64,000 nucleotides of DNA from Chelatococcus reniformis (GTDB lineage: Bacteria > Pseudomonadota > Alphaproteobacteria > Rhizobiales > Beijerinckiaceae). The notes under the pieces are model-generated. The model worked only from the letters and a program-made list of their open reading frames with translations. It made no database searches and had not been told where the DNA came from. Below, piece by piece: positions 34,693-42,878 of the stretch (positions are counted from its first letter, which is position 1; every line of letters begins with the position of its first letter). Position numbers and translations under genes: made by a program. The stretch spans positions 62,432 through 126,431 of the forward strand of contig NZ_BMGG01000011.1 of the NCBI RefSeq assembly GCF_014640075.1, in the 5' to 3' direction.

Positions 34693-35703
34693 CTACGTCC
34701 CGCTCCGCTCCTGCGGGGTGATGTCCAGCACCTGCGCCTTCCCCTGCCGCAGCAGGTCGAAGGGCACGGGGCGGCCGATCCTGTCCTCGGTCAGGACACG
34801 GATCAGCTCGTCGGCGCCGGTGACGCGAATGCCGTCGACGGCGACGATGAGATCGCCCGCCCGCAGCCCCGCCGCGGCCGCCGGGCTCGCGCTCTCGACG
34901 GTATCGACCATCACGCCGGTCGCCTGATCGAGGCCCGCGATCACCTGGATGCGCCGGGCGATCGGCGCCGGGTGGGCGGCGATGCCGATCGACGCGCGCC
35001 GCACGCGCCCATGGCGGATCAGCCCGCCCATGACGAAGCTCGCCGTATTGGAGGCGACGGCGAAGCTGATGCCCTGCGCGCCCATGATCATGGCCGTGTT
35101 GATGCCGATGACCTCGCCGCGTGCGGACACGAGCGCGCCGCCGGAGTTGCCGGGGTTGAGGGCCGCGTCGGTCTGGATCACGTCGTCGATGAGCCGGCCG
35201 TTCTTGGCGCGCAGGGAGCGGCCGAGGGCGGACACCACGCCGGCCGTCACCGTGGCCTCGAAGCCGAGCGGGTTGCCGATGGCGACGGCGATCTGGCCGC
35301 GGCGCAGCAGGCCGCTGTTGCCGAGCCGCGCCGCCGGCAGGCTCACCGCCTGCTCCACGTGCACGAGCGCCAGGTCGGTGTCGGGATCGTCGCCGATCAG
35401 ACGCGCATCGAAATGCCGGCCGTCCGCCATCTGCACGCCGAGGCGCGCGGCACCCTGGGCCACGTGGCTGTTGGTGAGGATGAGGCCGTCCGGCGACAGG
35501 ATCACGCCCGAGCCGGAGCCGGCCGGGCGGCCGTTCTGGCGGACGTCGAGCTTGACCACCGCCGGACCAACCTGGTCGACGACGTCAGCGACCGCCGTCG
35601 AATAGGCGTCCAGCAGCGGGGCGTCGACAGTCTGGCTTTGAGGCGCCGCTCGGTCGGCAGCGTCGCCGTCGTTGAGGAGAAAGCGGGGAGTGAAGTCGAG
35701 CAT
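34693..35703 (-). CDS. trypsin-like serine protease with PDZ domain (Deg/HtrA family)
   Basis: A 336-aa protease. The catalytic triad fits His80 (LTNSHVAQG), Asp110 (DPDTDLALV) and Ser187 (LNPGNSGGAL). A single PDZ domain follows (VESASPAAAAGLRAGDLIVAVDG). No signal peptide or N-terminal membrane segment is seen from either the ATG at 35703 or the one at 35715, so it may be cytosolic, unlike typical periplasmic DegP. It stands alone between a GntR gene and a binding-protein gene. Confidence 0.88.
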   Translation of the reverse strand: MLDFTPRFLLNDGDAADRAAPQSQTVDAPLLDAYSTAVADVVDQVGPAVVKLDVRQNGRPAGSGSGVILSPDGLILTNSHVAQGAARLGVQMADGRHFDARLIGDDPDTDLALVHVEQAVSLPAARLGNSGLLRRGQIAVAIGNPLGFEATVTAGVVSALGRSLRAKNGRLIDDVIQTDAALNPGNSGGALVSARGEVIGINTAMIMGAQGISFAVASNTASFVMGGLIRHGRVRRASIGIAAHPAPIARRIQVIAGLDQATGVMVDTVESASPAAAAGLRAGDLIVAVDGIRVTGADELIRVLTEDRIGRPVPFDLLRQGKAQVLDITPQERSGT

Positions 35704-35863
35704 GGCAGCAACCATTATTCGGTGTCTGCCGGAATATGGCGGCGGAAGCTCGGCGCTTAAAGAGGGCCGGCGATGCGCGCTCGCGAGGCGGCCGCCCTGG
35801 AGCATCTGCCGGCACGCCGGGCGGATCGACCGCCCGGCGTGCGTGTGCGTGACGCGTCCCCGC

Positions 35864-37069
35864 TCAGTCGCTGATCGGCTTGTCGCCGAGCTTCCAGTCC
35901 TTGCCGTCGTAGGTGGCAAGATAGAGCGTCGTCAACGGCGCGTAGTCGGTCGGCGAGGTGCTGTAGGCGAGCCCCTTGATCAATGCCGGTGCCGTGACGT
36001 TCTTCAGGGTGGTCGCCTGCTTCAGCACGTTGGCGCGGGTCAGTTCGTCGCCGCAGGCCTCGAGGATCTTGCCCATCAGCACTGCCTGGGAGTAGCCGGC
36101 GAAGGCGAGGTCGTTGTTGGGGTCCACGTTGGGCAGGTACTTGGCCCGGAAGGCCTCGTAAGCCTTCAGATCCGGATCGTCGGCCCACTGCGGATGGCCC
36201 ACGTTCTTGCGGTACTTGACCGTGGTCAGGCCGATGGCCTTGTCGGCGCCGGCGGCCGTGATCAGCTCGGACGCCGTCGAGCCGCTCATGATCAGGTGCA
36301 GCGGCTTCCAGCCCAGCTCGGCCACCTTGCGGATCGACTGCGACGTCGCCTTGCCGGTGGTGATGTTGTAGAAGACGTTGGCGCCTGAGTTGGCGAGCGC
36401 GATGATCTGGCTGTCGACCGTGGGATCGGCCAGCTCATAGCTCTGCTCGGCCACGATCATCTTGTCGGCCTTGTCGCCCAGCGCCTCCTTCAGCGCCTTG
36501 ACGTATTCCTTACCGAGGTCGTCGTGCTGGGCCAGGATGCCGATCTTGGCGTCCGGCACGCTCGCCAGGATGTGCTTGCCGAGGATGTGGGCCTCGGTGG
36601 TGTACATGGGCAGGCCCGGCGTGGTCCACGGAAACTTCTCCGGCTCGTTCCAGCGGCCGGCGCCGGTGTTCAGCAGCAGCTGCGGCACCTTCTTGGCGTT
36701 GAGGTACTTCTGCACCGCCGACTGCGTGGCGGTACCGAGCGAGCTGAACAGCGCCAGGACCTCATCCTGCTCGACCAGCCGCCGTGTCGCCTCAACGGTC
36801 TTGGGCGGGCTGTAGGCATCGTCCATGGACAGCAGCGTCACCTTGCGTCCGTTGATGCCGCCCTTCTCGTTGAGCATTTCGAAATAGGCGACCTGTGCGC
36901 GGCCGAGGACCCCGTAGGGCGAGCCGGGTCCGCTGTGCGGCACGGTCTGGCCCAACTTGATGTCGGTGTCGGAAGCGCCCGGATCGTAGGACTTCTGCGC
37001 CAACGCCGGTGCGGCGCATGCAGCGGCGAGCAGGCCTGAGAGCACAATTCGAGCGACGAACGGATACAC
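35864..37069 (-). CDS. ABC transporter substrate-binding protein, Leu/Ile/Val family, paralogue A3
   Basis: A 401-aa periplasmic binding protein. The GTG at 37069 follows GGAGGTGGGAAC and begins the signal peptide (VYPFVARIVLSGLLAAACA, cut after PALAQ or near it). The mature part, KSYDPGASDTDIKLGQTVPHSGP with INGRKV and SPPKTVEATRRLVE, groups with the paralogues at 5789, 7162, 37335 and 38784. It is divergent from the paralogue at 37335 across a 265-bp gap; the two share a VEATRRLVE variant, which suggests a local inverted duplication. No permease adjacent. Confidence 0.92.
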   Translation of the reverse strand: MYPFVARIVLSGLLAAACAAPALAQKSYDPGASDTDIKLGQTVPHSGPGSPYGVLGRAQVAYFEMLNEKGGINGRKVTLLSMDDAYSPPKTVEATRRLVEQDEVLALFSSLGTATQSAVQKYLNAKKVPQLLLNTGAGRWNEPEKFPWTTPGLPMYTTEAHILGKHILASVPDAKIGILAQHDDLGKEYVKALKEALGDKADKMIVAEQSYELADPTVDSQIIALANSGANVFYNITTGKATSQSIRKVAELGWKPLHLIMSGSTASELITAAGADKAIGLTTVKYRKNVGHPQWADDPDLKAYEAFRAKYLPNVDPNNDLAFAGYSQAVLMGKILEACGDELTRANVLKQATTLKNVTAPALIKGLAYSTSPTDYAPLTTLYLATYDGKDWKLGDKPISD

Positions 37070-37334
37070 GTTCCCACCTCCTGGATTATTTTGGAATGCG
37101 TTTGCGCATATCACAGGAGCCGCGAAACGCCACCTGTGGCGATCCGGCACGCCGTGCCCTGCCCGGCTGCGGCATGGTCACCGCGTCGCAGGAACGCGCC
37201 GACGGCTTCTAACCGCCGCTGGCGACGCTATGGTGGCGGCGCGGCCGATCGTGGCCGCGGCTGATAATATACAGCACCGGGCCCCGGCCGACCCGCGCGG
37301 TCGACCGGCCACGGATCCTGCTGGGAGGTAACGC

Positions 37335-38534
37335 ATGAAGCCCGTCCTGACGGCGGTTCTCGCTCTGTCCCTGGTGGCGCCAGGAGCGGCCATCGCCGCC
37401 GAGAAGAAGTATGACCATGGAGCCTCCGACACCGAGATCCGCATCGGCCAGACCGTGCCCTACAGCGGTCCCGCCTCCTATGGCGGCGTGATCGGCCGGG
37501 TGCAGACGGCCTTCTTCGAGCAGCTCAACGCCAACGGCGGCATCAACGGACGCAAGGTCAACCTGATTTCGCTGGACGACGGCTACAGCCCGCCCAAGAC
37601 CGTGGAGGCGACGCGCCGCCTGGTCGAGAGCGAAGGCGTGCTCGCCACCTACTACTCGATGGGGACGGGGCCCCAGGCGGCCGTGCAGAAGTACCTCAAC
37701 AGCAAGAAGGTGCCGCAGCTCATGGTCGCCACCGGCTCGGCGAAGTGGGACGAACCGGAGAAGTTCCCCTGGTCCACGTCGGCCCTGGCGCTCTATTCCA
37801 CCGAGGCCAAGCTCTTCGCCAAATGGGTGCTGCAGAACAGGCCCGGCGCCAAGATCGCCATCCTCTATCAGAACGACGACCTCGGCCGCGACTACGTCAG
37901 GGACTTCAAGGCGGGCCTCGGCGACAAGGCGGCGACGCTGGTGGTGGCGGAATCGACGTACGACATCACCGACCCGACCATCGACAGCCAGATGGTGAAG
38001 CTCGCCGCCTCCGGCGCCGACCTGTTCTACAACGTCACCGTCGGCAAGTTCGTCTCCCAGTCGATCCGCAAGGCCGCCGAGCTGGGCTGGAAGCCCTTGC
38101 AATATCTGGTCGGCTCGTCGGCCAGCAACATGCTGATCAACGCCGGCGGCCCCGAGAACGCCAAGGGCCTTCGCTCGCTGATCTACGCCAAGCAGCCCGA
38201 CGCCGCGGAATGGGCCAACGACCCGGACATCAAGGCCTACCAGGAGTTCCGTGCCAAATACACGCCGACCATCGATCCCGCCGACGGCGTCGGCCTGCTC
38301 GCCTATTCCGGCGCCAAGGTGCTGGCGGAGCTGCTCAAGCGCTGCGGCGACGATCTCACCCACGCCAACCTGCTGAAGGTGGCCACCAACCTCAAGGACT
38401 TCGGCGCCATCCACCTGCTGCCGGGCATCGCCTACAACATGTCGCCGACCGACTACGAGCCGATCCGCGCACTCTATCTCGGCGAATACGACGGCAAGGA
38501 GTTCAAGCGGCCGGAGGCGCTGATCAGCCGCTGA
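37335..38534 (+). CDS. ABC transporter substrate-binding protein, Leu/Ile/Val family, paralogue A4
   Basis: A 399-aa periplasmic binding protein with signal peptide (MKPVLTAVLALSLVAPGAA, cut near IAAE) and mature start KKYDHGASDTEIRIGQTVPYSGP. GGGAGGT precedes the ATG. Close to the divergent paralogue at 35864 (both SPPKTVEATRRLVE). A strong intrinsic terminator follows at 38572, so it is a single-gene transcript separate from the next paralogue. Confidence 0.93.
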   Translation: MKPVLTAVLALSLVAPGAAIAAEKKYDHGASDTEIRIGQTVPYSGPASYGGVIGRVQTAFFEQLNANGGINGRKVNLISLDDGYSPPKTVEATRRLVESEGVLATYYSMGTGPQAAVQKYLNSKKVPQLMVATGSAKWDEPEKFPWSTSALALYSTEAKLFAKWVLQNRPGAKIAILYQNDDLGRDYVRDFKAGLGDKAATLVVAESTYDITDPTIDSQMVKLAASGADLFYNVTVGKFVSQSIRKAAELGWKPLQYLVGSSASNMLINAGGPENAKGLRSLIYAKQPDAAEWANDPDIKAYQEFRAKYTPTIDPADGVGLLAYSGAKVLAELLKRCGDDLTHANLLKVATNLKDFGAIHLLPGIAYNMSPTDYEPIRALYLGEYDGKEFKRPEALISR

Positions 38535-38571
38535 CGCCTGCGCGCCGGACACAGCGCTTTGCAACTGCGGA

Positions 38572-38597
38572 TGGCCGGGGCTCGCCCCGGCCATTTT
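38572..38597 (+). terminator. intrinsic terminator of the binding-protein gene at 37335
   Basis: TGGCCGGGG-CTCG-CCCCGGCCA is a perfect 9-bp GC-rich stem with a four-base loop, followed at once by TTTTCTTT. This is the clearest rho-independent terminator in the window. Confidence 0.85.
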
Positions 38598-38783
38598 CTT
38601 TGGTCGCGCCTCCTCGTGTCCGCGTTGACAGGCTCCTGGTCGCCGGATATTTTACTGACCGTTAAGTACAAAAATGACCGGAGGGCCGTGCATCATTCGC
38701 TCGGTCGATCCGATAAGCGGGCCGCCCCGTTCGCGGGCGAGCCCGCGACAGGCCGAGACAGGCCCCATTGGGGAGGACACACC

Positions 38784-39974
38784 ATGAAGCTTCGCGTTGG
38801 AGCCGCCGTCGTCGTGGCGGTGGCATGCGCAGCCGCCGGCGCGTTCGCGGCGGAGAAGAAATACAGCACCGGCGCCTCGGATACGGAGGTCCGGATCGGC
38901 CACACGACGGCCTACAGCGGGCCGGTGTCGGCCTTCGGCGCCGCCGGCCGCACGCTGGTCGGCTATTACAACATGATCAATGCCGCCGGCGGCATCAATG
39001 GCCGGCAGATCAAGATCATCTCGCTCGACGACGCCTACAGCCCGCCCAAGGCGGTGGAACAGACGCGCAAGCTGGTCGAGCAGGACGAGGTGCTGGCGAT
39101 CTACGGCGTATCGGGGTCGCCGACCAACGCCGCCACCCAGAAATACCTGAACGGCAAGGGCGTCCCGCAGCTCTTGATCGCCACCGGCGCAGCCAAGTTC
39201 AACAACCCCAAGGCGTTCCCCTGGACGATGCCGTTCTGGCCGACCTATGCGGTCGAGCAGAAGACCTATGTCGACTATATCCGCAAAGCCAAGCCGGGCG
39301 CCAAGATCGCCGTGCTCTATGCCAATGACGACTATGGCAAGGATCACCTGGCCGGCGTCGTCGCCGCGCTCCAGGGCGTCAAAGACGCGACGCTGGTCGC
39401 CCAGGCCAGCTACGAGAGCTCCGACGCGACCATCGACAGCCAGATCCTGGCGCTCAAGTCCTCCGGTGCCGACGTCTTCATCAGCGCGACGACGCCGAAG
39501 TTCGCCGCCCAAGCGATCCGCAAGATCAAGGAACTGGGCTGGAACCCGCTCCAGTTCGTCGCCAACGCGTCGAGCTCGGTCAGCGCCGTGTTGGAACCGG
39601 CCGGCCTCGACAACTCCAAGGGCGTCATCACCGGCGCCTTCCTCAAGCTGCCGAGCGACCCGCGCTGGTCCACCGACAAGGAGGTCCAGGACTATCTGGC
39701 GTTCATGAAGAAGTGGAACCCGCAGGACAACCCCTTCGACTTCTACGCCACGGTCGCCTACGCAAATGCCGGCATGCTTCACCACGTGCTGAAGACCGCC
39801 GGCGACGATCTGACCCGCGAGAACCTCATGCGCGTGGTCGGCAACATCGATGACGTGCACGTACCGCTGCACCTGTCGAGCATCGTCCTCAAGACAACGC
39901 CGGAGGACTTCAGCGCTTTTAGGACGCTGCAGCTCCAGCGCTTCGACGGCAAGCATTGGGTCGATATCGACTGA
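38784..39974 (+). CDS. ABC transporter substrate-binding protein, Leu/Ile/Val family, paralogue A5
   Basis: A 396-aa periplasmic binding protein. The ATG at 38784 follows GGGGAGGA; the signal peptide is MKLRVGAAVVVAVACAAAG, cut near AFAAE. The mature start KKYSTGASDTEVRIGHTTAYSGP and SPPKAVEQTRKLVEQDEVL place it in group A. The short AT-rich stretch before it (38645-38675, TTTTACTGACCGTTAAGTA) may contain its promoter. A stem-loop follows the stop. Confidence 0.92.
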   Translation: MKLRVGAAVVVAVACAAAGAFAAEKKYSTGASDTEVRIGHTTAYSGPVSAFGAAGRTLVGYYNMINAAGGINGRQIKIISLDDAYSPPKAVEQTRKLVEQDEVLAIYGVSGSPTNAATQKYLNGKGVPQLLIATGAAKFNNPKAFPWTMPFWPTYAVEQKTYVDYIRKAKPGAKIAVLYANDDYGKDHLAGVVAALQGVKDATLVAQASYESSDATIDSQILALKSSGADVFISATTPKFAAQAIRKIKELGWNPLQFVANASSSVSAVLEPAGLDNSKGVITGAFLKLPSDPRWSTDKEVQDYLAFMKKWNPQDNPFDFYATVAYANAGMLHHVLKTAGDDLTRENLMRVVGNIDDVHVPLHLSSIVLKTTPEDFSAFRTLQLQRFDGKHWVDID

Positions 39975-39985
39975 CCGACGTGAGC

Positions 39986-40013
39986 CCCGTGGACGGCGAC
40001 GGCTGTCCACGGG
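39986..40013 (+). terminator. stem-loop after the binding-protein gene at 38784
   Basis: CCCGTGGAC-N10-GTCCACGGG gives a perfect 9-bp stem twelve bases after the stop codon. No T-run follows directly; an A-run at 40044 is too far. Likely a 3'-end structure, with termination less certain than at 38572. Confidence 0.55.
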
Positions 40014-40101
40014 CCTGTGAAGCGGCCGTGCGCGGCCCGCCCCAAAAAAACCGGCGGTTCAGGCTGAAACGACGCGGCACCGATCGCGTGAGGAGATGCC
40101 C

Positions 40102-41763
40102 GTGAAATCGCTGTTCGCCGCCGCCCTTGCCAGTGTACCGACACTTGCTCTCGTCCCTGCGGCCCTGGCTGCCGATCTGCCGCTGACCACGACGATCGAT
40201 GCCGTCACCGTGTTCCCGGACGGCGCGCTGGTAACGCGCTCGGGGGACATCGCCCTGCCCGCAGGCTCCCACCAAGTCATCGTCGCCGGATTGCCGCCGG
40301 GCCTCGATCCGGCGTCGATCCGCGTCGAGGGCAGCGGCGATCAGCCGATCGTGATCGGCTCGGCCGAGATCAGGAACCTCCCGGCGGCGCTGGACCCGGA
40401 TACGGAGGCGCAGCGGCGGCTGCGCGACCTGAGGGCCGAACTCGCCGGCCTCAACGGCCGCATCGACGCGGCCGAGATGCAGCGGCGCGCGATCGAGCGT
40501 TTCGCCACCGCCACGCCGGAGGCCGCCGCCAAGGAGGGCAAGCCGATCGACGTCGCGCAGTGGCGCACCGCCTGGACGGCCATCGGCGAGGGCGCAGCCG
40601 ACATCAACGCCCGGCTCGTAGGGCTCCGCGCCCGCGGCAGCGACCTCGACCGCGAGATCAAGGCGCTCGAGGCAACCCTCGAGCGTACGCGCCACGGGCT
40701 TGCCCCGCGGCGCGACGTCACCGTCGCAGTCGATGCCGCAGCCGACGCCAAGGCCAGGCTGAAGATCGTCTATCGTGTCGGCAACGCCCGCTGGACACCA
40801 ATCTACGATGCGCGCCTGAGCACCGGCACCGACGGGGTCCCGCCGAAGATCGACTTCGTGCGCCGCGCCAGCATCAGACAAACCTCGGGCGAGGACTGGC
40901 GCGAGGCATCGCTCGTGCTGTCGACGACGCGCGTCGCCGGCGGCGTCGCGGCGCCCGACCTCGGCACGCTGGTCGCCACCATCGACGAGCCGGCGATGCT
41001 CCGCCGCTCCAGCCGCGATGCGGCGCCGCCGTCGCCCGCTGCCCGGCCGCGGCTGGCGGAGCCGGCGGCGCCGAAGGAGCTCGCGCAGCCGGCGGAGGAG
41101 CAGGAGGCCGCAGCGACGGCCGGCGCCTTCTCGGCCGAATACCACATCCCCGGGCGCGTCTCGGTCGGCAAGGACGGCACGGCCAAGAGCGTGCGCCTGG
41201 CCTCGCGCGAGATCGAGCCCGACCTCGCCGTGAAGGCAGCGCCCGCCCTCGACCCTACGGCCTACCTGACGGCGCGCATCACCAACGCCGACGAAGCGGC
41301 GCTGCTGCCGGGCGAGGTGCTGCTGTTCCGCGACGGCGCTTTCGTCGGCAAGACCCGCATCGGGCTCACCGCGGCCGGCGATCGGCTCGACCTGGGGTTC
41401 GGCGCCGACGACCGCGTCAAGATCGAGCGCGCGCCGGTGCGCCGGCGCGAGAACGATCCGAGCTGGTTCACATCCTCGAAATACCAGATCAGCGACGTCA
41501 GGACCGTCGTCACCAACCTGCATCCGCAGCCCATGCGCGTCACCCTCGTCGATCGCATTCCCGTCTCGGAAAACACCGCCATCGTCATCGAGCCGCTGCG
41601 CGAGACGACGCCGCCGACCGAGAAGCAGGTCGGCGACAAGCGCGGCGTCATGGCCTGGTCCTGGGAGATGCGGCCGAACGAGAAGAAGGAGGTGCGCGTC
41701 GCCTACCGCATGAAGTGGCCGGCCGACCGCGACATCCGCCTCACCATGCAGGACGGGCAATGA
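40102..41763 (+). CDS. MuiA-family (DUF4139) exported protein
   Basis: A 553-aa protein with a signal peptide (VKSLFAAALASVPTLALVP, cut near ALAA), so probably periplasmic. The N-terminal DUF4140 part reads ITLPLTTTIDAVTVFPDGALVTR-like, followed by a helical, coiled-coil-prone region (about 105-215) and a C-terminal DUF4139 domain (YRVGNARWTPIYDARL, GEDWREASLVLSTTR, SENTAIVIEPL, RVAYRMKWPADR). Homologues are called mucoidy inhibitor A; the biochemical role is unknown. I prefer the GTG at 40102, since AGGAG abuts the ATG at 40096. Confidence 0.87.
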   Translation: MKSLFAAALASVPTLALVPAALAADLPLTTTIDAVTVFPDGALVTRSGDIALPAGSHQVIVAGLPPGLDPASIRVEGSGDQPIVIGSAEIRNLPAALDPDTEAQRRLRDLRAELAGLNGRIDAAEMQRRAIERFATATPEAAAKEGKPIDVAQWRTAWTAIGEGAADINARLVGLRARGSDLDREIKALEATLERTRHGLAPRRDVTVAVDAAADAKARLKIVYRVGNARWTPIYDARLSTGTDGVPPKIDFVRRASIRQTSGEDWREASLVLSTTRVAGGVAAPDLGTLVATIDEPAMLRRSSRDAAPPSPAARPRLAEPAAPKELAQPAEEQEAAATAGAFSAEYHIPGRVSVGKDGTAKSVRLASREIEPDLAVKAAPALDPTAYLTARITNADEAALLPGEVLLFRDGAFVGKTRIGLTAAGDRLDLGFGADDRVKIERAPVRRRENDPSWFTSSKYQISDVRTVVTNLHPQPMRVTLVDRIPVSENTAIVIEPLRETTPPTEKQVGDKRGVMAWSWEMRPNEKKEVRVAYRMKWPADRDIRLTMQDGQ

Positions 41764-41797
41764 CGGCAGGCCGGTGGGCGAGCGCGCGCCGCGGCAT

Positions 41798-41901
41798 TAG
41801 AGCGTTTTCGAGCGAAGTGGATGCCGGTTCGCGTTAAGAAAACGCGATAAGTCAAACAGTAGAGCACTTCGGCGATTCGAAGAAACGCGGAAATGCTCTA
41901 G
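41798..41901. repeat. 105-bp intergenic repeat, copy 2
   Basis: The second copy of the element at 16472-16576, same orientation, running TAGAGCGTTTTCGAGCG to ATGCTCTAG. It sits in the gap between the MuiA-like gene and a crotonase gene and interrupts no frame. Its ends (TAGAGC and GCTCTA) are perfectly inverted here, where copy 1 has drifted. Confidence 0.85.
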
Positions 41902-41954
41902 CGCAAGCGGCGTTCGCCGCATGGCCGGCCGATGAGATCACGCACAAGGAGCAA

Positions 41955-42734
41955 ATGATGTCCATGATCCTCTTGGAGCGGCGGGGGCCGATCCTGATTC
42001 TGACGCTGAACAATCCGGAGCGCTACAACGCGCTCGGCGGCACCCTCCTCCCCGATCTCGTCGACGCCCTCGAAGCCGCGGCAGCGGACGGCGAGGTGCG
42101 CGCCATCGTCCTGACCGGCGCCGGCAAGGGCTTCTGCGCCGGGGCCCAGTTCGGCGGTGACACCTTCGACAGCGGCGGCGGCATCGGCGAGAAGATGCGC
42201 CGGTCGATCAATCCGCTCATCGCCAAGCTGCGCAGCTGCCCCAAGCCGATCGTGGTCGCCATGAACGGCGCCGCGGCCGGAGCCGGGGTCGGCGTTGCGC
42301 TCGCCGGCGATATTGTCATCGCTGCGCGCTCGGCGCGCTTCATCCTGAGCTTCGTGCGCCTGGGCGCCGCCCTCGACGCCGGCACCTCGCTGCTGCTTCA
42401 GCGCGCCATCGGCGCCCCGCGGGCCCGCGCGCTGTCGCTCCTCGGCGAGCCGCTCGACGCGGAGCGGGCGGCGGACTGGGGCCTCATCTGGAAGTGCGTC
42501 GACGACAATGTGTTGCTCGACGAAGCGCTGGCCGCCGCTCAGCGCCTCGCCGACGGGCCGCCCGTCAGCCTCGGCCTCATCAAAGGCCAGCTCGAGGCGG
42601 CGTGGAGCGCCGATCTCGGGGCGGCGCTGGATGGCGAAGCGGATGCCCAGGCGCGCGCCTTCGTCACCGACGACCTGCGGGAGGGCGCAGCTGCCTTCGT
42701 GGAGAAGCGGGCGCCGCGCTTCGTCGGCCGCTGA
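41955..42734 (+). CDS. crotonase-family protein, PaaG-like enoyl-CoA isomerase
   Basis: A 259-aa crotonase. Oxyanion-hole elements are FCAGAQFGG (60-68) and GAAAGAGVGVAL (105-116). The hydratase glutamates are absent; Asp141 in RLGAALDAGTSLLLQR aligns with the Asp of PaaG-type ring-opening isomerases (pattern PDSGxxxxL). An isomerase or epoxyacyl-CoA role is more likely than hydration. AAGGAG lies before two ATGs (41955 and 41958). It stands alone on the plus strand, convergent with the amidohydrolase operon. Confidence 0.87.
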   Translation: MMSMILLERRGPILILTLNNPERYNALGGTLLPDLVDALEAAAADGEVRAIVLTGAGKGFCAGAQFGGDTFDSGGGIGEKMRRSINPLIAKLRSCPKPIVVAMNGAAAGAGVGVALAGDIVIAARSARFILSFVRLGAALDAGTSLLLQRAIGAPRARALSLLGEPLDAERAADWGLIWKCVDDNVLLDEALAAAQRLADGPPVSLGLIKGQLEAAWSADLGAALDGEADAQARAFVTDDLREGAAAFVEKRAPRFVGR

Positions 42735-42878
42735 GCCGACCCAGCGCGCCAACGCCGGACCTCGAGCGCCCCTCGCCGCTTGCGGAGAGGGGTACGCGCG
42801 GCGCGATCCGCGTGAGGTCGGCGCGACGCCATGCTGCGAGAAAGACCGCCGGGCAAGCCCGCGGCGGCCCTTAACGGG

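Noticed and set aside
39919-41760. 613-codon open frame opposite the MuiA-like gene
   Set aside because: Antisense shadow; the plus strand has a signal peptide and DUF4139 motifs.
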